Shown here: one piece after another, positions 16,418-24,733 of the stretch
Layout: the number at the start of each line of letters is the position of its first letter
How positions within the stretch are numbered: the stretch's first letter is position 1
NCBI RefSeq assembly: GCF_000975055.1
Contig: NZ_BBRB01000003.1
Location: 124,001 to 188,000 of the forward strand
DNA length: 64,000 nt
Direction: 5' to 3'
Source of the DNA: Demequina sediminicola
Lineage (GTDB): Bacteria > Actinomycetota > Actinomycetes > Actinomycetales > Demequinaceae
Made by a program: the position numbers and the translations under genes
Notes under the pieces: model-generated
Database searches by the model: none
What the model was told of the DNA's origin: nothing
The model's input: only the letters and a program-made list of their open reading frames with translations

Positions 16418-17914
16418 ATGTCTGCTCCTTCTGAGCGCGCCGCTGCGGCCACCACCCTTGAGGCCACCACAGCACGCAATAACCTCGTGATTCGCATTCT
16501 CATCATCTCCGCTTTTACGGTGATCCTGAACGAAACCATCATGGGCGTGGCAATCCCGCACCTGATGGAAGACCTGGGCATCACCGCGATCGACGCACAG
16601 TGGCTCACGACGGCGTTCCTCCTGACAATGGCCGTGGTCATCCCGATCACGGGCTACCTGTTGACTCGGTTCCCCACGCGCCCGCTCTACATCATCGCGA
16701 TGTCGGTGTTTGTGCTCGGAACAGCTTTGGCCGCAGTCGCCCCCGGTTTTGAGGTGCTGCTGATCGCCCGCGTCATCCAGGCCTGTGGAACTGCTGTCAT
16801 GCTCCCGCTGCTGATGACCACCGTCATCTCACTGGTCCCCGAGCATGAGCGTGGCCGCCGTATGGGCACCATCGGCATGGTGATCTCCGTCGCCCCCGCC
16901 ATCGGCCCCACCATCTCAGGCATGATCCTCGCAGTCGCGTCGTGGCGATTCCTCTACGTTGCCGTGCTTCCTGTTGCGATCACGGTGCTGATCTTCGGCA
17001 TCCTCCACATGCGCAGCACCAATGAGCCCAAGAAGACCCCACTGGATATCCTCTCGGTGGGTCTGTCCGCCGTGGGCTTCGGATCGCTCGTGTATGGACT
17101 AAGCCGCATCGGTGAGTCGGCTGAGGGCAACATAGTCTCTGCTCTGGGCTTCACACTCCTTGGCGCCGCAGTTCTCGCCATCTTCGTTCGCCGCCAGATA
17201 GTTTTGCAACGCGACGACAAGGCACTGCTGGATCTGCGGACGTTCCGTTCACGCACGTTTGCGGTCTCCGTGGCGCTCTTTGTCGTGTGCATGACGTCAC
17301 TGTTCGGCACCATCATCTTGCTCCCGCTCTACACTCAGGATGTCTTGGGGCTGACAGTGCTTCAAGCTGGGCTGATCCTCCTCCCCGGAGGTCTCACGAT
17401 GGGCCTGTTGGCCACGCCGGTGGGCCGTGCGTACGACCGCATTGGTCCGCGCGCCCTGCTGATCCCCGGAATGACTCTGGTGTCGCTCGCCCTGTGGGCG
17501 GCTGCTTTCCTTCTGCACGAGGCCACTCCGTGGTGGGTGGTGCTCGTGGTCCACGTGACCCTCAGCATCGGCCTGGCTCTAGTGTTTACGCCGTTGTTCA
17601 CGGCGTCCCTTGGGTCCTTGCCACGCAGGTTCTACTCGCATGGCTCCGCGATTGTGTCGACTGTTCAGCAGGTGGCAGCCGCGGCAGGCACCGCGCTGTT
17701 CGTTGCAACGATGACGGCCGTCACCATCACCGCAGAGAGCGATGGGGCGTCACTTGTCTCCGCGCAGGCGTCGGGCATCCGAGCGTCGTTCATGGTGGGC
17801 GCCATCATTGCGACGGTGGGCATTGGCCTGGCAACCATGATCCGCAAGCCAGTGGCGGCGGAAGAAGAGCCGATGCCGGACAGCGCACCCTCGGAGCCGG
17901 CCCTAGGCCGGTGA
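16418..17914 (+). CDS. DHA2-type MFS multidrug efflux pump
   Basis: A membrane transporter of about 498 residues, long enough for 14 helices as in the EmrB/QacA group. The first helix FTVILNETIMGVAIPHLMEDLGI, then WLTTAFLLTMAVVIPITGYLLTRF and the antiporter-like block WRFLYVAVLPVAI fit that family. I start at the ATG at 16418 (MSAPSERAAAATT), since longer readings run into the HAD gene. It is a single gene with a palindrome upstream. The last 12 bp overlap the end of the convergent SGNH hydrolase gene. Drug substrates are not known. Confidence 0.87.
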   Translation: MSAPSERAAAATTLEATTARNNLVIRILIISAFTVILNETIMGVAIPHLMEDLGITAIDAQWLTTAFLLTMAVVIPITGYLLTRFPTRPLYIIAMSVFVLGTALAAVAPGFEVLLIARVIQACGTAVMLPLLMTTVISLVPEHERGRRMGTIGMVISVAPAIGPTISGMILAVASWRFLYVAVLPVAITVLIFGILHMRSTNEPKKTPLDILSVGLSAVGFGSLVYGLSRIGESAEGNIVSALGFTLLGAAVLAIFVRRQIVLQRDDKALLDLRTFRSRTFAVSVALFVVCMTSLFGTIILLPLYTQDVLGLTVLQAGLILLPGGLTMGLLATPVGRAYDRIGPRALLIPGMTLVSLALWAAAFLLHEATPWWVVLVVHVTLSIGLALVFTPLFTASLGSLPRRFYSHGSAIVSTVQQVAAAAGTALFVATMTAVTITAESDGASLVSAQASGIRASFMVGAIIATVGIGLATMIRKPVAAEEEPMPDSAPSEPALGR

Positions 17915-18658
17915 CATCCTGGTCCATTCGGGATACTTGGCGGCACGGCCGTCACCTGAGGACTTGCGGAGAATACGCCGCCCAAGCCATGGCAGCACGT
18001 AGGTCGCGTAGTACTGGGCCTCGACTCGTGCTCCCGTAGGGATCACGAGCTCATCGTCTGCGGTGGGCAGGTCAGTCTCGACGCCCATCGCAGTGAGGAC
18101 TCGCGCTGCGATGCGCGAATGGCCCAACGTGTTGAGGTGGAGGCGGTCCTTTGACCAATATGGTGGTCGGCGCAGTTCCGCGTCACTCCAGTTGTCAACA
18201 AAGATGATCTCAGGGTGCTCCTCCACCACCGGGAGCATGGCCTCCATCAGCTCCGCTCCTCGTCGGCGCATGGTGGCTCCTCCTGGGAGCCGCTCCGTAG
18301 GGTCTCCGCCGGTCAGCAGCACCAGTTGCACCCCTTCTTCGGCACAACGGTCGATGACTCGCTTCGCGTACTCCACGGCTCGATCCGCACCAAAGCCGGG
18401 GCGCATCATGTCGTTGCCACCGCCGTTGAATGTGAGATGCGTAGGTGGAGGGTCGAGCGCTAGTACGGCTTCGAGTTGCTCGTTCACGATGGGTTCAATA
18501 AGACGCCCCCGAATCGCGACGTTGACATAGTCCACGGGCTCGTCGAGGCCAATTGCCAGTCCCGCGGCGAGCACATCGGCCCATCCGCGGACCCCTCCGC
18601 CGTCGACCTCGTCCCCTACACCTTCAGTAAAACTGTCACCAATTGCCGCAATACGCAT
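17903..18658 (-). CDS. SGNH/GDSL-family hydrolase
   Basis: A 251-residue esterase/lipase-like hydrolase with no signal peptide. The catalytic Ser is in the first block IAAIGDSFTEGVGDE, Gly in VAIRGRL, Asn in FNGGGNDMMRPG and the Asp/His pair in DRLHLNTLGHSRIA, so all four SGNH blocks are present. I start at the ATG at 18658; a GTG at 18667 would add three residues. It is convergent with the MFS gene, overlapping by 12 bp, and divergent from the glutathione peroxidase gene. The substrate (acyl or acetyl ester) is unknown. Confidence 0.87.
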   Translation of the reverse strand: MRIAAIGDSFTEGVGDEVDGGGVRGWADVLAAGLAIGLDEPVDYVNVAIRGRLIEPIVNEQLEAVLALDPPPTHLTFNGGGNDMMRPGFGADRAVEYAKRVIDRCAEEGVQLVLLTGGDPTERLPGGATMRRRGAELMEAMLPVVEEHPEIIFVDNWSDAELRRPPYWSKDRLHLNTLGHSRIAARVLTAMGVETDLPTADDELVIPTGARVEAQYYATYVLPWLGRRILRKSSGDGRAAKYPEWTRMSPA

Positions 18659-18708
18659 ACCCGCCACTCTAAACCTGCGAGTCCAGAACGCTGTGCGACG
18701 ATAGAACC

Positions 18709-19203
18709 ATGTCGACGATCACAGACTTCACCGCCACTACACTCACCGGCGAGGACCGCTCCCTCAACGATTACGCTGGACAAGTAGTTCTTGTGGTGAA
18801 CACCGCCTCCAAATGTGGGTTCACGCCACAGTTCGCGGGGCTGGAAGAGCTTTACCAGCGCTATTCCAAGGACGGCTTCACTGTGCTCGGGTTCCCGTGC
18901 AACCAGTTTGGTTCCCAAGAACCGGGAGAAGCCGAGGAGATCGGTGAGTTTTGCCAAGCGAACTATGGGGTCACGTTCCCGATGTTTGCCAAGATCGACG
19001 TCAACGGCAAGCATGCAGACCCGCTGTTCACATGGCTCAAGTCCGAGGCCGGCGGAATGCTGGGATCAGCCATTAAGTGGAACTTCACCAAGTTCCTCGT
19101 GGGGCGTGATGGGCACGTGATTTCCCGCTACGGCTCCAACACCGAGCCTGAGCAAATCGCACAGGATATCGCTGCCGCGCTGGCCAACGAGGGCGACGCG
19201 TGA
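18709..19203 (+). CDS. Glutathione peroxidase family thiol peroxidase
   Basis: A 164-residue peroxide-reducing enzyme. The peroxidatic Cys is C36 in NTASKCGFTPQF, GFPCNQFGSQEPG holds a second Cys (C64) typical of thioredoxin-dependent members, and WNFTKFLVGRDG supplies the active-site Trp/Asn. Cys replaces selenocysteine, as is usual in bacteria. In an actinobacterium it is more likely to use thioredoxin or mycothiol-linked systems than glutathione; that is inference. The next gene starts in its stop codon (GTGA). Confidence 0.93.
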   Translation: MSTITDFTATTLTGEDRSLNDYAGQVVLVVNTASKCGFTPQFAGLEELYQRYSKDGFTVLGFPCNQFGSQEPGEAEEIGEFCQANYGVTFPMFAKIDVNGKHADPLFTWLKSEAGGMLGSAIKWNFTKFLVGRDGHVISRYGSNTEPEQIAQDIAAALANEGDA

Positions 19204-19607
19204 GCACCAAAGACCTCCGGGATCGCCGGTGGCAGTTGGCCGTCTCCGACACCAAGGTGAGCGTCTACCAGACAGGCAACAAGTGGGCTGCGTGGGTGCC
19301 ACCCGTGCTGATCATCTTTGTCGCCATCAACACCTACCGCGAAGTCGTCACGACCGACAACATCCAGAACACCGCGCTTGCCTCGATCATTTGGGGTGTC
19401 CTCCTGCTCGTGCCCGCCGGAATCGTCTACTGGCTGTGGGGCATGAACCGCCGATCAAGGATAGTCCGGGTGATGAATCGCCGGGACACGGAGACCGGCG
19501 TGACACTCACGCTGCGCGACGCCAACGAGCGCCGCCACGACTTTGTTCTCGATGTTGACGACGCCGATCGCATTGAAGACATCATCACGACCGACCAAGG
19601 AAGGTAA
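19200..19607 (+). CDS. Small membrane protein of unknown function
   Basis: I do not recognise a family. The 135-residue protein has two membrane helices, VPPVLIIFVAINTYREVV (about 37-54) and ASIIWGVLLLVPAGIVYWLWG (about 62-82), and then a charged C-terminal domain of about 50 residues that looks like a small beta fold (MNRRDTETGVTLTLRDANERR). The GTG start overlaps the peroxidase stop, and an AlkD-like gene follows after 2 bp, so the three are likely one transcript. The layout resembles PH-like membrane proteins. Confidence 0.75.
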   Translation: MSTKDLRDRRWQLAVSDTKVSVYQTGNKWAAWVPPVLIIFVAINTYREVVTTDNIQNTALASIIWGVLLLVPAGIVYWLWGMNRRSRIVRVMNRRDTETGVTLTLRDANERRHDFVLDVDDADRIEDIITTDQGR

Positions 19608-19609
19608 CC

Positions 19610-20293
19610 ATGCCGGCTTCTGACACGCCATCACAGCTCACGTCTGTCTCAGAGGTCGAGCACGAGCTCTCCGCGCTTTCCGACCCCAAAACCCTCGCCG
19701 TCAATGAACGCCACGGCGACGACCACTCGGTCAATCTCACCAAGCTGCGAGGAGTCGCAAAAAAGGTCAAGACCAACCACGACCTCGCACGCGAACTCTG
19801 GGACACCGAGAACACCGAATCGCGCCTCGTAGCGTTGCTGGTGTGTAAGCCCAAGGACTTTAGCGCTGCGCAGCTCGACGCGATGCTCCGGGATGCGCGA
19901 GTCCCTAAGGTGCGTGACTGGCTCACGAACTATGTCCTAGCCAAGAGCCCCGAGCGCGAGGAATTGCGCCTGCAGTGGGTCGACGATGACGACGCCCATG
20001 TTGCCGCTGCAGGGTGGGCCCTGACAGCACTCCGCGTACGCAAGGACGCTCAAGGGCTGGACCTCGACACGCTGCTGGACATCATTGAGCGAGAGTTGGC
20101 TGGCGCGGCCGAGCCCTTGCAGTGGGAGATGAACAATACGCTCGCCTACATCGGCATTCATCACCCTGAGCATCGCGAACGTGCCGTTGCCATCGGCGAG
20201 TCGCTGGAGGTCCTCAAGGACTACCCCACTCCCCCGAACTGCACCTCGCCCTATGCGCCGGAGTGGATCGAGGCGATGGTCGCGCGACAGTAG
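19610..20293 (+). CDS. AlkD-like DNA alkylation repair (HEAT-repeat) protein
   Basis: A 227-residue all-helical protein matching the AlkD/DNA alkylation repair family. The early helix block NERHGDDHSVNLTKLRGVAKKVK, then ARELWDTENTESRLVALLVCKP and DWLTNYVLAKSPEREEL, are characteristic of its HEAT-like repeats. AlkD members are glycosylases removing bulky alkylated bases, but many relatives have lost catalysis and the key residues cannot be checked here. It is the last gene of the peroxidase/membrane protein/AlkD run, which fits stress defence. Confidence 0.8.
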   Translation: MPASDTPSQLTSVSEVEHELSALSDPKTLAVNERHGDDHSVNLTKLRGVAKKVKTNHDLARELWDTENTESRLVALLVCKPKDFSAAQLDAMLRDARVPKVRDWLTNYVLAKSPEREELRLQWVDDDDAHVAAAGWALTALRVRKDAQGLDLDTLLDIIERELAGAAEPLQWEMNNTLAYIGIHHPEHRERAVAIGESLEVLKDYPTPPNCTSPYAPEWIEAMVARQ

Positions 20294-20413
20294 GTCCGCG
20301 CTGCCGGTACATCACGGCACCACGTCGCCTGTAGCATCACGGCCTTTGTAGCACCACGGCGACTCTAGACAAATGCCTCAAGACGCAGGCTCCAAAAACG
20401 CTCCAGAAACAGC

Positions 20414-20439
20414 GAAAGCCGCCCCGAAGGGCGGCTTTC
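20414..20439 (-). terminator. Terminator of the tRNA-Ala gene
   Basis: A perfect 11-bp stem, GAAAGCCGCCC and its complement, closed by a TTCG tetraloop on the minus strand, 23 bp after the tRNA 3' end. The UUCG loop points to use on the minus strand; it may also end the AlkD-like transcript from the other side. Confidence 0.75.
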
Positions 20440-20461
20440 TTGATGCTGTCTCAACACATCG

Positions 20462-20534
20462 TGGAGCTGAGGGGACTCGAACCCCTGACCCCCTGCATGC
20501 CATGCAGGTGCGCTACCAGCTGCGCCACAGCCCC
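20462..20534 (-). tRNA. tRNA-Ala(GGC)
   Basis: The minus-strand 73 nt folds as a full cloverleaf: acceptor stem GGGGCTG with CAGCTCC and discriminator A, D-arm GCGCAGCTGGTAGCGC, anticodon stem CCTGC/GCAGG around the loop ATGGCAT (anticodon GGC), and T-arm with GGTTCGAGTCC. CCA is not encoded. Its place after the rsfS/phosphatase genes is common in actinobacteria. Confidence 0.97.
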
Positions 20535-20606
20535 ATGATCACAATGATCAGGTGCCCCTAAGGGCGAATGCAATATTAGCCCAGATCGAGATATATGCCT
20601 AATCCG

Positions 20607-21206
20607 CTACACGGCTCCGCGACCGTGCGCCACGAGGTGCCAAGCACCCGACTCGACCCTCATGACTTCAGACCATGCGGCGTGCGGAAGCCTGCCGAGG
20701 ATCCGCGACTGAAGCGGCAATTCCAGCAGCCCAAACAGCCCTAACTGGATAGCTGAGCCGTGGCTGACCACCACAACAGTTCTGGACCGATCTGCCAGTT
20801 CCTCAAGGCCGCGCTTCACGCGCGCAGAAACATCTGCGGCCAGACCCCAGCCTTCAATAGCTGGGTCCTCTCCTCGTTGCCGCGCCGCGTACTGCTCCGG
20901 CCAACCCGCCGCTACCTCATCGTGCGTCAGGCCCTCCCATTCCCCGTAAGAGCGCTGGGTGAAGGCCTGGTCCACCGTGAGGTCCTGCTGTGTCAGAGCG
21001 GCGAGTTCGCGTGCCGACGACACAGCGCGCTGAAGTGGAGAGGAGACGATGTCCACATCAGTACCGTATTGGTCGACAAGGAGCCGCGCCGCATCCCGCG
21101 CTTGGGCTCGTCCCTCGTCACCTAGTGGCACATCAAGTGAGCCCTGGAGACGGCGTTCCCTGTTGAAGCCCGTAGCGCTGTGCCGCCATAGGACGAGCGA
21201 GCTCAC
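20607..21206 (-). CDS. Histidine phosphatase superfamily protein (phosphoglycerate mutase-like)
   Basis: A 199-residue phosphatase/mutase-like protein. The catalytic block reads LVLWRHSATGFNRERRLQG, that is R-H-S instead of the usual R-H-G, and the second His is in VVVVSHGSAIQLGL. SSPLQRAVSSARELA and the acid residue in YGEWEG are conserved. It follows and overlaps (ATGA) a second gene of the same family, so the two look like a diverged tandem pair. The RHG-to-RHS change may alter activity. The substrate is unknown. Confidence 0.88.
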   Translation of the reverse strand: MSSLVLWRHSATGFNRERRLQGSLDVPLGDEGRAQARDAARLLVDQYGTDVDIVSSPLQRAVSSARELAALTQQDLTVDQAFTQRSYGEWEGLTHDEVAAGWPEQYAARQRGEDPAIEGWGLAADVSARVKRGLEELADRSRTVVVVSHGSAIQLGLFGLLELPLQSRILGRLPHAAWSEVMRVESGAWHLVAHGRGAV

Positions 21207-21847
21207 GTCGTCACCACCGTTTCCACGGTCAGGTGGTGCCTTTCGAGTGTCCAGTCACCGCGCTCACGGCGCGTCAATCGGCTCCACGCGGCATTGCCTA
21301 GATTGCCGAGCGTGCGGTGGCTCAGTGGAATCCCAAGGATCCCCTGCAGCCCCACTCGGGAGGCGCTGCCGTGGGTGAAGACTGCAAGTGTTCCGTCAGC
21401 GTCTGCGCCGCGCGTGTTCTGCTCTCGCACCGCATCGGCCCAGTCTTCGAGCGCAGCAATCATGCGTTGGCGCACCAGGTTGTGCGACTCAAAACCGGGG
21501 ATGTTCGGCTCGCCGTGGGTGTGCCACGCCTCAAGCTCCGCGGGCCACTTCGAGGCCCGCTCTTGTGGCGTGATTCCTTCCCACACACCGTATGCCCGCT
21601 CGCGCAAACGGTCATCCACGGCAACCTCGACACCCACACGGCGTGCGAGCGCCTGCGCGGTCTCGTTGGCGCGTGAGAGCGGAGAACTCACCACAGTGAC
21701 ATCCGGCCCCACTAGCGTAGCCATCGCCTCTGCGGTGGCCTCAGCTTGACGTAGTCCCTCCGGCGCAAGCGGAACTTCCGAGGCGCCTTGTAGTAAACCC
21801 AGGGCGTTCCACTCCGTTTGGCCGTGCCGAATCACGTAGACCTGCAT
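21203..21847 (-). CDS. Histidine phosphatase superfamily protein (phosphoglycerate mutase-like)
   Basis: A 214-residue member with the canonical YVIRHGQTEWNALGLLQG catalytic loop and AVFTHGSASRVGL for the second His. VVSSPLSRANETAQALA and ERAYGVWEGITPQE complete the pattern. I start at the ATG at 21847, preceded by GGAGGGATCG; longer readings enter rsfS. In actinobacteria a gene of this family regularly follows nadD-rsfS. Its stop overlaps the start of the second phosphatase gene. The exact substrate is unknown. Confidence 0.92.
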   Translation of the reverse strand: MQVYVIRHGQTEWNALGLLQGASEVPLAPEGLRQAEATAEAMATLVGPDVTVVSSPLSRANETAQALARRVGVEVAVDDRLRERAYGVWEGITPQERASKWPAELEAWHTHGEPNIPGFESHNLVRQRMIAALEDWADAVREQNTRGADADGTLAVFTHGSASRVGLQGILGIPLSHRTLGNLGNAAWSRLTRRERGDWTLERHHLTVETVVTT

Positions 21848-21879
21848 CGATCCCTCCTCGGCGGACGCGCCTATGGCCC

Positions 21880-22233
21880 CTAGACGGTTGCGACGACCGG
21901 GCAGTCCTTGTAAAGACGCTCGAGGTCGTAGAACGCACGATCTTCGTCGTGCATGACGTGGACGACGACGTCGTTGAAGTTCAGCAAGATCCACCGTCCT
22001 TCACGGTGCCCCTCTCGCCCAATCGCCTTGACTCCTTGGCTGTGCATCGCTTCCTCAATGCCCTCTGCGATCGCGACAACCTGTCGCTCGTTCGAGGCCG
22101 ACGCAATCAAGAACACATCAGTCAATGGCATGGTGCCCGTCACGTCGAGCGCAACGATGTTGCTTGCCAGCTTGTCTTCAGCAGCTCGGGTTGCTTCACG
22201 AGTGAGTTCTATTGCACGGTCTGTTGCGGTCAC
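21880..22233 (-). CDS. rsfS: Ribosomal silencing factor RsfS
   Basis: Binds protein L14 of the 50S subunit and blocks subunit joining when nutrients are scarce. The 117 residues match the Iojap/RsfS family: NIVALDVTGTMPLTDVFLIASASNERQV, then KAIGREGHREGRWILLNFNDVVVHVM. It starts at a GTG that touches the stop of the large disordered protein upstream and lies near nadD, as in many bacteria. No oddities are seen. Confidence 0.96.
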   Translation of the reverse strand: MTATDRAIELTREATRAAEDKLASNIVALDVTGTMPLTDVFLIASASNERQVVAIAEGIEEAMHSQGVKAIGREGHREGRWILLNFNDVVVHVMHDEDRAFYDLERLYKDCPVVATV

Positions 22234-23940
22234 TCAACTACCCTTCATCACATTCCATACGATGACACCCAGCACAAATGCCACGGCGCCCATCACGGCC
22301 AACTGCGCCCACCCAAAGTGGTGGCGTCCTCCAGCCGGGTGAAGATCAGGCTTCTCCCGTTCCGGAATCTGAAAATTACCCGTGGGAACCGGTTCAACCA
22401 TGGTGGTGGGCGAGAACGTTGACGTGCTCACACGGCTGAGGTCCGGGCGCGGAAGCTGTTTGCTGTCCACTTCATCCTCGTCCACGTCAAGGTCGCCGGC
22501 TGCGGCGGGCGTTTGCGCAGTCATCAGGGGATGGCTGTCCCACTGCGACGCTGAATCCGCAGGGGCGGACGTGGAGGCCGGAGTACCGGACGCGCTGCCC
22601 GGGAACACTGCGGAATCATCGCTGGCCACATAGCCTGCGGGATCGACTGCCGCATCCGCGTCGGTGTCCTCTTCGGCAAAAGTGTCGAAGTTTGGCGTCA
22701 CTGCCGCGTCTTCATTCACGCCGCGGTGGGGCACGTCGTGTGCATCGTCGCTGGCAAATGACCACTGCGGGGTCGCAGAATCCCCATGCTCGTCCTGGTT
22801 GGCGGGGACCCAGGGTGCCAACGATGGCTCGTCAGGAGAGGTCGCTCCAGGGGCCGATGCCGCGAACGGGGCTGTGTAGCCACCCGCACCCCACTGATGG
22901 GCGGGTTCCTCGGCGGCGGGGAACTCGGCGCCGGAACGTGATTCGGGGGCAGATACTGAGGGCGCGCTCTGTGCAGGCGCTGCAGTCGACGCGGCACTCG
23001 GTCCGGGGGCCGATGCCGATACCGATGTCCGAGGAGCGCTGGGGGCCGAACCGGATGGCGGCGATACCGCTGAGGTGTGGGAAGCGTCCGCGCCCGACTC
23101 CGCAGCTTCCTTCTCCATGAGGGTGCGCTGGGCCGAACCCGGCGGGAAGAGCATGTCGAACATCTGCGGTGTCATACCAGCAGGCATGCCCAGCGGCCTC
23201 TCAGGCTCAGCGGGCGCCGGGGCCTGCGGTACTGGGGACTCCGACACTGGTGCCTGCGATGCTGACCGCGACGACGGCGGCTGTGCCACGGACCATGGAG
23301 ATTGCGCACCAGTACCGGGCTGCGACGCCACGGTGTTGGGCTGCGAAACTTCAGTACTGGGCGGCGATGCTTGAGTTTCGGGCTGCGAACTCGCCGCGGG
23401 AACAGGCCAGCCTTCCGAGGGAGCAGCCGGCTGGGTCGGGGACGGTGCTGCAGTAACTTGGTCCTGCACAGTGTGGTCCTGCGTAGTTTGGTTCTGCGCA
23501 GTGTGGTCATGTGACTCGGGGATGAGGGTCTCGCGGCGCGGCGCTTCCTCGGCCGGAGAGGGCGTCGCTGCAGGAGCTGCTTGCGTGGGCCGGGCGAGTT
23601 GTGCCAGTTCCTCGGAGGCAGTGAGCGCTTCGCGCTGAGCTTCCTCAGCCTTGCGCCGTGCCAACGTTTCCTGTTCTGCGATCCGCTCAGGAGTCATCGC
23701 CGGGATTTGCCCAGTGGCGATCATTTCCTCTTCTGCGGTCCACGTCTCTACCGGATGCGTCACGCGGTCAATGCGGCGGCGCTCCTTGCGCGATAGAGGA
23801 CGACCGTCGGGACTGTGGGTCGGAAAACCCTCAGTATCAAGGCCAGGCTCTAGGGGCGCGGTGTCATCGAGGCGTTGTGCCTCCCGCTGCTCCTGCGCGC
23901 GACGCTCACGACGTGAGGGCTTGCGCTCCTGGTCATTCAT
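22234..23940 (-). CDS. Large disordered, tail-anchored protein of unknown function
   Basis: I do not recognise a named family. The 568-residue protein has a basic N-terminal segment (ERKPSRRERRAQEQREAQR), a conserved-looking stretch to about residue 105 (GRPLSRKERRRIDRVTHP, ATGQIPAMTPERIAEQE), then some 400 residues of Pro/Ala/Ser/Gln low complexity. It ends in one membrane helix, WAQLAVMGAVAFVLGVIVWNV, with only four residues after it. The bulk would therefore sit in the cytoplasm, held by a C-terminal anchor. It lies between nadD (8 bp overlap) and rsfS. The start is the ATG at 23940. A role in ribosome or envelope assembly would be guesswork. Confidence 0.75.
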   Translation of the reverse strand: MNDQERKPSRRERRAQEQREAQRLDDTAPLEPGLDTEGFPTHSPDGRPLSRKERRRIDRVTHPVETWTAEEEMIATGQIPAMTPERIAEQETLARRKAEEAQREALTASEELAQLARPTQAAPAATPSPAEEAPRRETLIPESHDHTAQNQTTQDHTVQDQVTAAPSPTQPAAPSEGWPVPAASSQPETQASPPSTEVSQPNTVASQPGTGAQSPWSVAQPPSSRSASQAPVSESPVPQAPAPAEPERPLGMPAGMTPQMFDMLFPPGSAQRTLMEKEAAESGADASHTSAVSPPSGSAPSAPRTSVSASAPGPSAASTAAPAQSAPSVSAPESRSGAEFPAAEEPAHQWGAGGYTAPFAASAPGATSPDEPSLAPWVPANQDEHGDSATPQWSFASDDAHDVPHRGVNEDAAVTPNFDTFAEEDTDADAAVDPAGYVASDDSAVFPGSASGTPASTSAPADSASQWDSHPLMTAQTPAAAGDLDVDEDEVDSKQLPRPDLSRVSTSTFSPTTMVEPVPTGNFQIPEREKPDLHPAGGRHHFGWAQLAVMGAVAFVLGVIVWNVMKGS

Positions 23941-24529
23941 CCAATCCTCCTGCGTACAGGTTGTGCTCCCCGATGTAATCCGCGACAACATCCGGCACGA
24001 GTGACTTCACCGAGTCCCCCTCGTGAACCTTGCGCCTGACATCTGTCGAGGATACCGCCATGGCTGGTATTTCAACCACGGAGTGTGGGCTATCCAACTG
24101 TGCCAACGAATGACCGGGCCGAGCCACTCCCACAAATGTCGCCAATGTGCACAACTTCGCAGAGTCTTTCCACTCCCCTAGCCGCGACAGCGCATCCGCG
24201 CCTGCGATAAAGAAGAGTTGCGCATCAGGGAAGTCACGGGCGAGGTCCGTCAGGGTGTCAACGGTGTACGTGGTACCGCCGCGTTCAACATCGACGGTCG
24301 AAACTTCAAGGAAGTCGTGCTCAGCTGCAGCGAGTCTGCACATAGCGACCCGGTCGTCATCGGATGCGGTCACGGCCTCAGCTTTGAATGGTTGCCGATG
24401 TGTCGGGACGAGCAACACCACATCAAGCGCCAGCGCGGTGCGCACCTTTGACGCCATCGTGACGTGACCGTCATGGATGGGGTCAAAGGTGCCACCGAGG
24501 ACACCGATGCGCTGCGGCGCGATGGGCAC
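23933..24529 (-). CDS. nadD: Nicotinate-nucleotide adenylyltransferase
   Basis: Forms deamido-NAD from nicotinate mononucleotide and ATP in NAD synthesis. The nucleotidyltransferase motif IGVLGGTFDPIHDGHVTMA (with the H-x-G-H of this group) is at the N-terminus, VVLLVPTHRQPFK and FFIAGADALSRLGEWK follow, and MAVSSTDVRRKVHEG is the late S-S-T-x-x-R motif. It starts with GTG one base after the stop of a 48-residue membrane protein. The length of 198 is normal. Confidence 0.96.
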   Translation of the reverse strand: MPIAPQRIGVLGGTFDPIHDGHVTMASKVRTALALDVVLLVPTHRQPFKAEAVTASDDDRVAMCRLAAAEHDFLEVSTVDVERGGTTYTVDTLTDLARDFPDAQLFFIAGADALSRLGEWKDSAKLCTLATFVGVARPGHSLAQLDSPHSVVEIPAMAVSSTDVRRKVHEGDSVKSLVPDVVADYIGEHNLYAGGLDE

Positions 24530-24530
24530 G

Positions 24531-24677
24531 CTAGTGGCGCGTGCCGATGCTCCGGAAGGCGAAGGTCACGAACAGCAACGCCATCAGGCCGGTGAAGGCC
24601 AGCAATCCATATGCCACGGGGGGAATAGGGAGTTCGTTCACGACGTGCGCTGCCTCAGCAGAAACCTGATTGATCAC
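24531..24677 (-). CDS. Conserved small membrane protein between proA and nadD
   Basis: A 48-codon gene starting with GTG at 24677 and ending TAG at 24531, one base before the nadD start. It reads MINQVSAEAAHVV, then NELPIPPVAYGLLAFTG, then one membrane helix LMALLFVTFAFRSIG and a TRH end. Similar proteins of 40-60 residues with a PxPP motif before a single helix occur at this spot in many actinobacteria, as I recall. The function is unknown. Tight coupling to nadD suggests co-expression. Confidence 0.75.
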   Translation of the reverse strand: MINQVSAEAAHVVNELPIPPVAYGLLAFTGLMALLFVTFAFRSIGTRH

Positions 24678-24733
24678 TTGGTGTTGTCCTTCCGTCTACG
24701 GTTAGTGAACAGTATTCCACGCTCAGCCTGAGG

